The notes beneath the pieces were generated by a model. The model made no database searches. It worked only from the letters and a program-made list of their open reading frames with translations, and was not told where the DNA came from. A stretch of 64,000 nt of DNA from Pictodentalium vernedei. Its lineage: Eukaryota > Mollusca > Scaphopoda > Dentaliida > Dentaliidae. The translations under genes and the position numbers were made by a program. Location: contig CM062288.1 in the NCBI GenBank assembly GCA_031216915.1, forward strand, positions 179,764,596 to 179,828,595, given 5' to 3'. Of the stretch, positions 1 to 10,051 are shown one piece after another (position 1 is the stretch's first letter; each line of letters starts with the position of its first letter).

Positions 1-400
1 TAAAATCCCTGGGTTAATATTTGTGTTCCCTATGGGAGCCCTAATTTTAACTTGGTGCAAAAGAGAAATCTTCTTTAAAATCTTCTTGAGAATCACCTTT
101 CAGAAGTTTTGATATTTGACATACAACTCCCTAGCCCAGCTCAGATTCAAGTTTGTTCTATCAAGTCCCTGGATTCATATTTGGGCTCCCAATGTGGCCC
201 AAACTTTAACTTAGTGTAATATGATGAATGATCATTAAAAATCTCCTTCTTCAGATCCATGATCAATCAGAAGCTACTGATATTCAGTATAGTGCTTTCT
301 GGGGGTGAATGGGGAGGGATAAGATTCAAGTTAAGCCCCTAGCTATAGGTTGATATTTTGGCTCCCAAGTTTTGCATTACAAGAAATCTGGGCATTATTT
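1..400. repeat. Degenerate tandem repeat, about 165 bp period, cut by the window edge
   Basis: Three loosely similar units can be followed through a shared block of the form 'aagtccctggattcatattt' near 4, 159 and 333. Each block is followed by 'ggctccc' or a similar sequence and then by an AT-rich 'aaatcttcttc' segment. Divergence is high, so this is an old array. No coding potential was seen. Confidence 0.5.
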
Positions 401-1369
401 CTGTGGCAGTAACTAGAAAAAATCATCTGACATGGCCAACAGAGGTATAAATAATTTAATTACATCGTTCCTCTGCCATGTTAACTAGCCATAGATGCTA
501 ATTAAATCCTTCTTTAAACAACTTTGGTCAGGTGAGTAACTCAGGCCCCATGGAGCCCCTTGTTTAAATAGTTTTGTCTAGATTTTTTGCAGAAGATACT
601 CAGTGTATCAAATCATATCCTTTTGTTTCCTGTTACTCGAAAGGCTAAGAAGGCAGAAAGAAGCATTTTCACTTGTATTATCATTTCCATAAAATTTTTT
701 CACCATTAAGTCAAAACAAAAAGGTGATTCATCAACTTTTATTGTACCCACTAGTAATCCAAGGTGGTTCACAGGGAATATCTCTGCATATATATTTGTT
801 GAGTGTTCAGTTTTCTTTCCTTACTTTTAAATTTTATACTACTCATATGCTCTTAGCACTTTGATGTGAACAGGAATGAATTGTTGTCCATGTCCATCTG
901 CCTGCATGTAAATCCATCTCTCTAGCCACACTGATGTCCATATCTCATAATTTCAAAGTTTTGGCCTTTAATACACAAAAACTTAGCTATTTTCAGTTTC
1001 CAAATGACAAATTTACTTCCCTTGGTGGATTGATTTGAAAGTTGATGGTTTCTCTTATGATCACAAAAATAAGATGAAGGACAGTTTTCCAATTTCTTAT
1101 CCAAGCAAATCCGTAATTATTGCCATTGATTGTGCATAAAACATATGTTCTGGTTTCCACACAATAACCTTTTAGAGAGTAATTTTTGGATACTGTTTTG
1201 GAAATTCAGTGTGACTACTGAAGGAAAGCTGTTTTATTTTCAGATATTTGCATAATGATTTGAAATTTTAAAAGTTTCTGTTTTGATTACATAAAGCAGG
1301 CCAAGTTTGATTTTCAGACTTTTCATTCATGTGAGTAGTGCAGTAGTTATAGCCCTTAATAATGTAAAA
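401..1369. other. Unannotated AT-rich intronic sequence
   Basis: No convincing exon, RNA gene or recognisable mobile element was seen on either strand. Short open frames here have no recognisable motifs. By position it should be dynein intron, assuming the gene extends upstream of the window. Confidence 0.5.
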
Positions 1370-1860
1370 GGTATTAGTCCCCTACGGCAACTGTAAGGGG
1401 ACTATAGGATTGCACTCCGTCCATCTGTCCGTCCATCCGTCTGTCTGTCCGTCCGTCTGTCTGTTTGTTTTTTATGTTACCACCTCTCCCTCCAACATGC
1501 TTTAAGCTACACCTTTCATATTTGGTACATGGATAAATGGTTCTGAGGGAATGATGCACGCTCAAAAATTTTTTTTCTAAATCCAAGATGGCAGAATGGC
1601 AGCCATTTTTGTTGTGTTTTTTTAGGCTTTTTTTCTCTGTTTTCATGTTACCACCCCTGTCACCAACATGGTTCAAGCTACACTTTGCATATTTGGCATA
1701 TGGATAGAGGGTTGGGAGGGGATGATGCACGTTCAATATTTTTTCTTCAAAATCCAAGATGGCGGCATGGCGGCCATTTTTGTTGTGTTTTTTTTAAGCT
1801 TTTTTCTGTATTTTATGTTACCACCCCTCACTCCAACATGGTTCAAGCTACACTTTTTAT

Positions 1861-2779
1861 ACGCCCGTTTGAAAAAACGGGACGTATTATGTTATGGCGT
1901 TGTCCGTCCGTCTGTCTGTCCGTCCGTCCGTTTGGTTTCCGAACAATAACTTTAGTATTTGTTTTCCGACCGGCTCCAAATGTGGTATGTGGTTTAATCA
2001 CAACAAAATACAGGTCAAGTTCGAATATGGGGTTGGTCCGAACATTTTTCGCCTGAATTATGGCCCCAGTTGGACTTAGAATTCGTCAAATATTTGGTTT
2101 CCGGATGATAACTTTAGTATTTGTTTTCCGATCGGCTCCAAATGTGGTATGTGGTTTAACCACAACAAAATACAGGTCAAGTTCGAATATGGGGTCGGTC
2201 CGAACATTTTTCGCCTGAATTATGGCCCCAGTTGGACTTAGAATTCGTCAAATATTTGGTTTCCGGATGATAACTTTAGTATTTGTTTTCCAATCGGCTC
2301 CAAATTTGGTATGTGGTTTAATCACAACAAAATACAGGTCAAGTTCGAATATGGGGTCGGTCTGAACAATTTTTGCCTGAATTATGGCCCCTGTTGGACT
2401 TAGAATTCGTCAAATATTTGGTTTCCGGATGATAACTTTAGTATTTGTTTTCCGATCAGCTCCAAACTTGGTATGTGGTTTAATCACAACAAAATACAGG
2501 TCAAGTTCGAATATGGGGTCGGTCTGAACAATTTTTGCCTGAATTATGGCCCCTGTTGGACTTAGAATTCTTCGTCAAATATTTGGTTTCCGGATGATAA
2601 CTTTAGTATTTGTTTTTCGATTGGCTTCAAACTTGTTAGTCTTTTTCTCAAATGACCGTAACATATATATATATGCCAGTATAAATTTCTCGCACTCTAA
2701 AAAAATTGCAAATGTGTTAAAATGGTACAATTTGAACAGTTCACGGGCGTATGATGCAATGCCCAGCGGTGCTCTTGTT
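1861..2779 (+). mobile_element. Nested pearl-like element
   Basis: It starts ACGCCCGTTTGAAAAAACGG, which folds as CCCGTTT/AAACGGG. A CCGT/CTGT run follows, then five tandem copies of a ~162-bp unit, and it ends near ACGGGCGTATGATGC...CTCTTGT. ACGCCCGT and ACGGGCGT are inverted subterminal motifs. The flanking sequence is a unit of the outer element: the left side stops in 'cactttttat' and the right side resumes with 'atgtggcacatgg', so this insertion is younger than the outer array. No protein is encoded. Confidence 0.6.
1934..2660. repeat. 162-bp tandem repeat, five units
   Basis: Units begin GGTTTCCGRAYRATAACTTT at 1934, 2096, 2258, 2420 and 2585, giving spacings of 162, 162, 162 and 165. 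The fifth spacing is lengthened by an extra 'ttc'. The fourth and fifth units are more diverged, and the last fades near 2660. This is the core of the nested pearl-like element. Confidence 0.85.
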
Positions 2780-3018
2780 ATATGTGGCACATGGATAGAG
2801 GGTTGTAATGGGATGTTGCACGTTCAATATTTTTTTTTCAAAATTCAAGATGGCGCCATGGCAACCATTTCTGTTGTGTTTTTAAGCTTTTTTCTCTATT
2901 TTATGTTACCACTGCTCCCTCCAACATGGTTCAAGCTACACTTTTCATATATGGTACATAGATAAAGGGGTTGTGAGGGGATTATGCACGCTCAATATTT
3001 TTTTTTCAAAATCTAACA

Positions 3019-3096
<78 letters not shown>

Positions 3097-3126
3097 CATC
3101 TGTCTGTTTGTCTGTCTGTTTGTCTG
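3019..3126. repeat. (TCTG)n microsatellite
   Basis: A tetranucleotide run of about 105 bp, perfect for most of its length and interrupted at the 3' end. It replaces part of one unit of the outer pearl-like array, and probably arose by expansion of the CTGT run typical of these elements. Confidence 0.9.
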
Positions 3127-3486
3127 TTTTTATGTTACCACCTCTCCCTCCAACATGCTTCAAGCTACACCTTTCATATTTGGTACATGGATAAATGGTT
3201 CAGAGGGGATGATACACAGTCAATATTTATTTTTCAAAATCCAAGATGGCAGAATGACGGCCATTTTTGTTGTGTTTTTTAAGCTTTTTTCTCTATTTTA
3301 TGTTACCACCCCTCCCTCCAACATGGTTCAAGCTACGCCTTTCATATATGGTACATGGATAAAGGGTTGTGAGGGGATTATGCACGCTCAATATTTTTTT
3401 TTCAAAATCCAAGATGCTTACATACTCTAGTGTCTTCTGTGACAAAAACACATTATGTCACAAAAGCACTGCAGGGGACTAATACC

Positions 3487-4068
3487 ACCTCGGTGGTCAA
3501 ACACTTGTTTATTTTGCAGAGTAACTTGGGGGATGGGAGGGGGGGGGAGGTGGTGGGAGATGGGATAGGGAGGTCAGAATGGAAGTAAACTTGTAGTTGT
3601 GGTTCATGATTGTACAAAAAGTTTGTTACCTTTATGTTCTTTGGCGAAATGATTTGAAAATTTCAAGTTTGTTTTATGATTGCAATGTAAAGGCTAGGTT
3701 TGATTTCAGGTTTGAAAATTGTAAGTTTCTCTTTTGGGTGCAAAACAAAGGACAAGTTTGATTCAACAGTTTTGGATGACTCAAAATATTTTGATAACAC
3801 AAACTTACTTTAACATGAAAAAAAAGCTTCTCACTTTATTTCAAAGTCTGTATGTGGCAGGTTGGGCATTGGTTTTTGATGGACTCATTCCTTCTAATTT
3901 ACATTATTTCACTGATCTTAATAAATTGGTTTTGTTTGTCAATCACTTTAAATTTGAAAATTCTTTTTCATTTGTTTAAATCCTATGCTGAGATTTTGAA
4001 GGCTCTCTAAAAAAACTTCCATTTGTGCTAATTTGAATTTACATGACAGGCTTCTTCTTTTCTTTCAG
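3487..4068. other. Dynein intron, no other feature seen
   Basis: The stretch includes a G-rich run (3530-3570) and AT-rich sequence leading into the polypyrimidine tract 'cttcttcttttctttcag' just before the exon at 4069. No other gene or element was recognised. Confidence 0.6.
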
Positions 4069-4155
4069 AATCCAGGATATGCAGGAAGGCAGGAACTGCC
4101 CGAAAATTTGAAGGTTCAGTTCAGGACTGTGTCTATGATGGTTCCAGACAGACAG
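4069..4155 (+). CDS. Axonemal dynein heavy chain exon (DNAH5/8-type), AAA1 segment
   Basis: An 87-bp exon of exactly 29 codons, phase 0 at both ends, bounded by a pyrimidine-rich acceptor (ttttctttcag) and a GTGTGT donor. The peptide starts [15 protein letters not shown] and ends MMVPDRQ. This is the very conserved dynein motor block after the AAA1 sensor strand (family form MNPGYAGR..LP). The RQELPENLK and VPDRQ variants point to the outer-arm DNAH5/DNAH8 group; that is my reading from family knowledge, and no alignment was run. The protein would be the ATP-driven motor of ciliary or flagellar outer arms. It continues in frame into the exon at 22909. Both intact splice sites and lack of stops argue for a live gene. 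The upstream exon is not in the window. Confidence 0.9.
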
Positions 4156-5603
4156 GTGTGTAAATGTTAATGTGTTTTCTTAGGTTGGAGAACCTGGATG
4201 TATTAAATTTGAGGAAAGTTATTAGGAAAGTATGTTACAAGTTTATAATCACAAATTAACTGCAATTTATTGTCATGATTTTCACCAAAGTCAGACTTGA
4301 GATGTTTATTGATAATTAAATTTTGCCACATTATCCAAACTTTAACCACTGAACATGGTCTTTTCTTGGTAGAATTTTCTTGCTAATATAATGGTGCACA
4401 CGATGATGACATATTCAAAACTTCATATCCAAAATGGCCACCAATGTATGCCACGAAATAAGAAAAATTCAATTTTTTTACCCAAATTTTTCAAGTTTCA
4501 CGAAACACTCCACAAAATTAAAGAATTCTGGAGACTTCTCTCTCACAATGATTTCTAATCATTCTTCTCAGAGAATCTGTCAAAAAATATCAAACAGACT
4601 GCCCCATTGTGCAGAAAATGGCTGCAAAAGTGCCCTATCCTGAAATAAACTAAATTAAAAAAATGACCTACATTTTCATGGAAGACAAAGCAGGAGGTGG
4701 AAGTGAATTCATTTGACCAGTGACATCATATGGGGTTGTCATGGTCCCCCCTGTGGGTGGGGTGTGGTGCCCATGTTGTAACATCATTAGTATAGCTGTG
4801 TATGGTATTAGCATGCTTGCACAATGCATTTTGTTGGAGTGACACATGTTTCTGTCATTCATTTTGTTTCATGGATGCCTCCTTGTTGTTTTATATGGTG
4901 GCACATGGCTGTTATACAATACAGATACAATTAATACAATTCAAACTCTGATGTGAGTACATTCTTCAAGCACATGTTTCCAGACAGTGGGATTTCACAA
5001 AAGGACATGTGGTAAACGGAAGAGTTCGGAAATGTATTAGGTATGGAAATGTTTTGCAATATTCATCCTGATGTTTTGGGAAATTGCTCTAAACTCCTTA
5101 AAAAGATTGGAAAAGTTATGGAATTTCTTAGTAGGAAAGGTGTATGAACCCTGAACTATCAGTCTTGTGATTGGCTTCCACTCCCATTTTTACTTCTAAT
5201 ACTACTTCGGATGGGCCCTACCATTACACCTTATCATTGCTTATCGCACTATTGGATCCCACCTTGGCCACCACTACATTCATTTACCATCATTTCCGAC
5301 TACTGCAGTACAGTACTCTTCCAGTACAGTTTAATTGTAGTCTTGGTTTGTTTCACTATCAGTCCTGCAGTTGACTTACCTAACAGCTGAGAACTGGGAA
5401 AAACTGAAGCATTACTTGTATGACTGTTTGGCTCATCTGAGAAAAGGAATTCTATGGCCATGGTTAGGTCCTAGTAGAATTTCTTAGTGTACAATTTAGC
5501 AGAACAATTCTCAAATTTCTTTGAGGACAAAATTAAGTGCATAAAAGTAATTTGACCCCTTCGACCATCGGCCAACATTATTCAACCATTAAATCTTTCT
5601 CTA
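4156..5603. other. Dynein intron, no other feature seen
   Basis: AT-rich intronic sequence from the dynein donor to the LINE fragment. Short open frames (for example 4434-4643) lack any recognisable domain and I do not treat them as genes. Confidence 0.55.
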
Positions 5604-5878
5604 ATGCCAAGGTTTAATTCATTTAAACCAATTTTGTTGGAGGAACTCAATTGCATTGTGCTGGAGGCCCCTTCTAAACAATATTCATCCTTGATGTTAT
5701 TCCCACATGGTTGCTCAAAAGGTGTTGTTGGTCCATGGTTTCTAAAGATTGTCAACATCTCCCTAACCTCTAGAATTTTCCCATCAGAAATGAAACATGC
5801 TCTGGTGACGCCATTACTGAAAAACTGGGCATGAATTCAGAAATACTGAGAAATTACAGTCTGGTGTCAGATGAGTTC
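5604..5878 (+). pseudogene. CR1/Jockey-like LINE reverse transcriptase fragment
   Basis: About 90 codons read as the N-terminal RT region of a CR1/L2/Jockey-group LINE: a 'KPILLEEL' block, then a degenerate WLLK-like segment, then VNISLTSRIFPSEMKHAL and VTPLLK, which precede the NYRPVS motif. A stop interrupts just after PLLKNWA. In the next frame the sequence continues as ILRNYSLVS, so there is a small indel. It is 5'- and 3'-truncated, with no endonuclease and no catalytic YxDD. It is dead and lies in the dynein intron. The 3' break falls where the possible MITE at 5866 begins. Confidence 0.7.
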
Positions 5879-6765
5879 GGCTCAATGCAAGTTCAGCCCA
5901 GTTGACTTCAGATAAGTTAGGTAGGCCTCCTTAAAAGTCAGTTCGGCCCAGACATAAATAGACATCACTATGTTCAGACCTCATTTTAATCAAATGGGTG
6001 GAGTCACATTTCCACTTACAGGATAAACAGTATACACTGTATTTTAATTCACCCTTAATTATAAATTGAGCTTGTTTGTTTAAACAATTAGTTCCCTTGA
6101 TTGTTTCATGATAAGTGTATTTCATTACACATCAAAGCAGATATGTCTTCAAGTTATGATTTTTATTCTCTACAGAATGATATCAGAGCCTCGCAAAAAC
6201 AACACATGCCATGATTGGTGTCAGTTTGGAATTGTTGTTTCCTTATTCAAATGACGGATTAATGTTGAGTGTCCTAGATTGCATATCACTGGTAAATATG
6301 ACTAATCAAAATTACCCTAAAACAACACACACCATGGAAATATATAAAAGTCACAAGATTTGAAGTTTGAAGCATCAGTTTCTTGGACAATCACAAGTGT
6401 ATCAAATGTTAAACAACTCTCAGACCTCGTCAAGACGGGCTAACAAAGCCCTGTTGTGCAAAAGGAAAAAATTGTACAAGTTGGATTTTATTTTTTATTT
6501 TTCAACATGTGCTATTGTATATAAAAGAAATATTGAGTGTTATTTTGTATGAAAAAATATTTAGTGCTATTTTATAATAAAATAAAACATTGGGACAATT
6601 TGTAATTAATTTCACCATAATCCACTCTCTTCCAGGGCTGAAATCACTTGTTCCACTGAGTGCACTGAATTTGTGTCCTTATAATGTATGGGGCCGAACT
6701 CACTTATGGATGGTCTGAAGTCACCAGGGCCAAACTTACTTTTTGGGGCTGAACTCCCCAATTTT
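5866..6765. mobile_element. Possible MITE with degenerate inverted ends
   Basis: Both ends carry repeated AGTTCGGCCC-like words in opposite orientation. The left end (about 5870-5940) reads agttcagcccagttgacttc. The reverse complement of the right end (about 6680-6765) contains agtttggccctggtgacttc, followed in both by an 'ataagt' word. The interior is AT-rich and non-coding. No clean target duplication was found, so the boundaries are approximate. Confidence 0.4.
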
Positions 6766-6859
6766 TTTTTTAGAAAATTTTATTTTTCTATTGTGTTGTT
6801 ATATCCTATAATGTATAGTGTAGTTTTTTTATACATTTTAGGGGGTGTTGAGGGCTTAT

Positions 6860-7061
6860 ATTTTTATACTGTACCAATGACCCAGACTTAGCTGGTGCTA
6901 ACTTTAACAAAACCAGGGCCAAACACAAATTTTGCCCCCCAATCCCCAAAATTTGCATCCGAAACAAAAAGAAATCATGTCCTAAAGGACCTCCATACTA
7001 CGCCCCCACTGCGCATGCGCAGTGTCACGGACGTCTCGAAATTGGCGCCAATTATCATTCT
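6860..7061 (+). repeat. Left inverted terminal repeat, DIRS element 1
   Basis: Starts ATTTTTATACTGTACCAATG and is complementary to the right ITR through ATTATCATTCT. It differs from the right copy at about three bases outside the extreme end (for example ctaactTtaac against ctaactCtaac). It contains a TGCGCATGCGCA palindrome and a TTGGCGCCAA palindrome. Confidence 0.9.
7010..7021. promoter_or_regulatory. NRF1-type palindrome in DIRS ITR
   Basis: TGCGCATGCGCA is a perfect match to the core recognised by NRF1-family activators in animals. It is also present in the right ITR of element 1, in both ITRs of element 2 (33513-33524 on the left), in the right ITR of element 3 and in the 24.5-kb fragment. 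A TTGGCGCC word resembling an E2F site lies about 25-30 bp further inward. A role as the element's promoter is inference. Confidence 0.5.
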
Positions 7062-7951
7062 CTGTTTGGCCCTTCATCAGTCAACATCTCACTGATCTTT
7101 GTGCTTGTAAATCTCAGTTTAAAGGATGCCAGACACGTAATTTTTGGAGAAATGGTGATTCTAAGGAGGATATAGAAGGAGGAGAGGAAAAGGAAGTGAC
7201 AAAAAATAATCAGGGCTGTACTTAAAATTTTTTGATGAAATTATGTTAAGTTGCCTATTTTCGAGGCATGGGCCTCTTGTTGTCATTCTTGCTAAATGTT
7301 GCACTGCTTATTCAGTGTTTCCTCTCCCCTAGCCTTCTAAAGTCCCCCCTTGCAATTCTCCCATGCTTTTGGCATATTTTTGAGAAAGTTCATTTCTAAA
7401 ATTTTCCTGGGAGAGTTGCTTGGATACAGAATGTTTTCTGTTATTTTCCCCATAGTTACGTTTTCACCCATGGGTGTATAAACGTTGTGTTCTGCATCTT
7501 CCATCTGATGTTCTGCAGATTCTCCCCTGGGAGTCTCTGTCTTGCATCAGATAGAGTGTAATTTTGATGACTGATTTTGGGCCAGTTTTTTCAGTGCCTA
7601 GAGTCATGTTTTCTGGTATTTTACACTGTTTGTTTACATTGGCAACAGCCTTTTTTGAGGGGGGCTGTTTGCCTTTGGTGTAGTTTATCTCACTATAAGA
7701 TACATTTATATTATCCGTAAGTGTCTCATTAATTATTTAATATAAATTAAAAATTTTTGACCACACTTTGCCATCGGATCCATCGGGGCTCAACGTTACT
7801 TTTCAGCAACTTGGGCTTCGCTGAAAAAATATTTTTTCAAAATTATTTTGATTTGCAATTGTTTTTTCATTTATTAATGGATCATGTTATTATGTATCTT
7901 TGTGTCAGGGGTTTGTGCGAGTTATCTAGGACTTGTTGTTGACTTTTCACA
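7062..7951 (+). other. 5' untranslated region of DIRS element 1
   Basis: Non-coding sequence between the ITR and gag, closely matched in element 2 (33565-34451) and more distantly in element 3 (55114-55999). It ends in an AT-rich stretch with 'cttgggcttcgctgaaaaaa', just before the gag ATG at 7952. No start codon with a plausible longer protein was seen. Confidence 0.7.
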
Positions 7952-10051
7952 ATGAAAGGATATTGTTCAAATTGTAATGGGAAGAAATCTTCCTCTGACT
8001 TTCATGATCATTGTATTAATTGTAGTCAGTGTTCTCGCACTAATCCCTGTCCTATATGTCAATATTGGGATGAGAAACATTGGAAACGTGTGTCACGGTA
8101 TGTTGTTTCTGGAGAAAGGGCTATGCCGGCTCTTTCTCCGCAAGGTCACTCTACTCTCTCAGTTTCTATTTCAGAGGAACAAGAACAGGGTGATGTTTCC
8201 ATGTTATCTTCTACAAGTGTGCGTCCGTCGTCACAAATGAATTCAGAGCTAGCGGCAAAAGTGCTCATGGAAATTAGACAAATGTCGTCCGCTAGCTCGC
8301 CCGGTGCAGCGTCCATTCACCGAATGGTTCGGCAGCCGGGTTCGTCCGATGCAGTCCAGGAGGAAATTTTGGGTGATGCGAGCACTATAAACATACAAGG
8401 TGCACACCCAGTGACGGCGGATAGTAAGCGAGAACGGAGGAAGCCTTTGAGTCCGGTTCCTAGCTCGTCGAGGTCCAGCCGGGCCGCGAGCGAGAGAGGC
8501 CCCTCTCTCGTACAACAACATCTGGGACCAGATGTTGTGGTACAAAATGTGTCGCAAGCGGAGCATACGTCCGTCGCTCGGGACGCTCCGTTGTATAGGC
8601 AGTCCGCGGAGACTGCTAAGGCTTCTTCTCGTCAGCGCACACGACCGCACCTTGGCTGCGTGACCGCCAATATCTTACCAGCTTCGCCGATCAAGGATTC
8701 TTCGGCGACCAGGTCACACGGTCCGGCAGCCAGGGATTCGAGACCGATGGACTCCAGACGTTCGCATAGAAAAAGTATGCGGGAGCCATCTGATGCGGAG
8801 CTCCCCTCGGCGAAGCAGCGGAAGACTGTGCCTCCGCAGGTCTCGACGCCGGACATTCTTGTGCAGATAGCACAGCTTATCGCAGCATCCCAGCAGCCGA
8901 CAGAAATGGTGTCGGATCGAGAATTATCCGACGGCGCTGGGTCGGTACGCTCTGCCGAAGCATCGGGGGTGGACGACCGGGAACATCATGAGGTCCGACC
9001 AGATGGTGAAAGGGATACGGATGATTTGGAGCTATCCCTTTCGGAACAACATAAAGCTGCCGTGGACTTGATCCGGCACTTTCTCCCTCAAGTTGTTCCG
9101 TCGGGCCAGACTGCTGCGGTTCCGGACAAGAGGATTATAGCGTCATTGGACTCTGAATTTTTTGAGCGGTTCAGGGACATCGCTCCCGAGTTTCCGTCGC
9201 AGTCCAATAATGTTGCAAGAACATTTGAATTATTGAACGACGCTATATTTAAACTTGCTTCCAAGACGGGGAAAGCAGGTTTCTTGTCCGCTAATACTCT
9301 CAACCTGCCTTTCATTAATGCAAGGAATAAATTCGACACGGCAGGACAGGGTATTCCGAGAGTTCCTCTGCGTATGGACGACGAGGCGGAAGACTTAGAG
9401 CTATCATTACCGTCGTCGGCTTCTATTCCAACCGCGGTGTTGGAAACAGCTATTGCGTCTAACAGAGCCAATTTAGATGCCTTATCTTACGCAGATCACC
9501 TTACTAAGGCGTTATCACTGTGCCTTCAAGGGAAAGAGTTTCAGGATATACAATCCTCTTTAAGACTTCTTTCAAGGGCAGTAGCTTATTCCATGTGTAA
9601 CTCCGCCCTTTCAGTGGCAAACCTGGAGTTGGTTAGACGTGACGCAGCCCTAGCTACATCCACACTCGTGGATACTAAGGTGAAGAACTCTCTTAGAGTC
9701 GCTTCGGTCTCCGGAGAACTTCTCTTTGACGGCAAGCTTTCTGCTATTTATGATAAAATTACAAAGAAAGCTTCGGATTCTCTGTTGTTCAAATCTGCTT
9801 CTAAGAAGTCGGATACAGCAGACAAGAATAAGACAGGCACTTCTGGGTCTAATGCGCCCAAGAGAGGTTCCTATAGAGGTTCCGGTGCGTCCTCTTGGTC
9901 TTATTCGAGAGACCGTCAGGGTAGTGACTCTCGTTCGGGACGTCCTTCGGGCTGGGACAACCGGTCGGACGCCCCGAGGTCGACGGGGCGAGGTGCGGGT
10001 CGTGGAGGACGTGGTTTCTCCTACCGCAGGCCTCGCAGGTCCAGGAGGTGA
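7952..10051 (+). CDS. Gag-like protein of DIRS element 1
   Basis: A 699-residue putative nucleic-acid-binding structural protein. The N-terminus has Cys pairs C5-x2-C8, C21-x2-C24-x2-C27 and C33-P-x-C36 with nearby His, which looks like a compact zinc-binding module. A long Ser/Pro/charged, probably disordered middle follows, then a conserved hydrophobic segment near residues 360-580 (including RFRDIAPEFPSQSNN and EDLELSLPSSASIPT). The C-terminus is a Gly/Arg tail (GRGAGRGGRGFSYRR...) like those of RNA-binding proteins. The start is chosen because the homologous ATG, followed by Lys, is kept in elements 2 and 3. The stop is TGA (AGG AGG TGA TGG). The RT frame overlaps the end at +1. In the gag frame no further stop occurs until 12997, the end of the recombinase. 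Confidence 0.85.
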   Translation: MKGYCSNCNGKKSSSDFHDHCINCSQCSRTNPCPICQYWDEKHWKRVSRYVVSGERAMPALSPQGHSTLSVSISEEQEQGDVSMLSSTSVRPSSQMNSELAAKVLMEIRQMSSASSPGAASIHRMVRQPGSSDAVQEEILGDASTINIQGAHPVTADSKRERRKPLSPVPSSSRSSRAASERGPSLVQQHLGPDVVVQNVSQAEHTSVARDAPLYRQSAETAKASSRQRTRPHLGCVTANILPASPIKDSSATRSHGPAARDSRPMDSRRSHRKSMREPSDAELPSAKQRKTVPPQVSTPDILVQIAQLIAASQQPTEMVSDRELSDGAGSVRSAEASGVDDREHHEVRPDGERDTDDLELSLSEQHKAAVDLIRHFLPQVVPSGQTAAVPDKRIIASLDSEFFERFRDIAPEFPSQSNNVARTFELLNDAIFKLASKTGKAGFLSANTLNLPFINARNKFDTAGQGIPRVPLRMDDEAEDLELSLPSSASIPTAVLETAIASNRANLDALSYADHLTKALSLCLQGKEFQDIQSSLRLLSRAVAYSMCNSALSVANLELVRRDAALATSTLVDTKVKNSLRVASVSGELLFDGKLSAIYDKITKKASDSLLFKSASKKSDTADKNKTGTSGSNAPKRGSYRGSGASSWSYSRDRQGSDSRSGRPSGWDNRSDAPRSTGRGAGRGGRGFSYRRPRRSRR

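Larger units (their letters stand above)
1370..3486. mobile_element. Pearl/Helitron-like non-autonomous element with tandem core (outer)
   Basis: The ends are inverted copies of GGTATTAGTCCCCT (1370-1383) and AGGGGACTAATACC (3473-3486). Just inside the left end is a small hairpin (TCCCCT ... AGGGGA), then a CCGT/CTGT microsatellite, then units of about 170 bp that recur near 1468, 1645, 1816, 2902, 3131 and 3298. Each unit has 'atgttaccaccnctccctcc', 'ttcaagctacnc' and 'aaatccaagatggc' blocks. The layout (short terminal inverted repeats, subterminal hairpin, tetranucleotide run, tandem core of roughly 160 bp) is that of pearl-type elements described in bivalves. There is no transposase, so mobility would need a partner. 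A second element of the same style is inserted at 1861-2779. Confidence 0.6.

Noticed and set aside
1740-1780. AAGATGGCGGC words as YY1 sites
   Set aside because: They belong to the tandem unit of the outer pearl-like element and recur with mutations. There is no evidence of regulation.
3019-3163. Ser/Cys/Leu or Asp/Arg/Gln repeat proteins in the 3.0-3.2 kb region
   Set aside because: Artefacts of the TCTG microsatellite translated on both strands.
8249-9471. Antisense frames within gag and other DIRS genes
   Set aside because: Shadow frames with no motif; the same ones occur in element 2 because the sense sequence is conserved.
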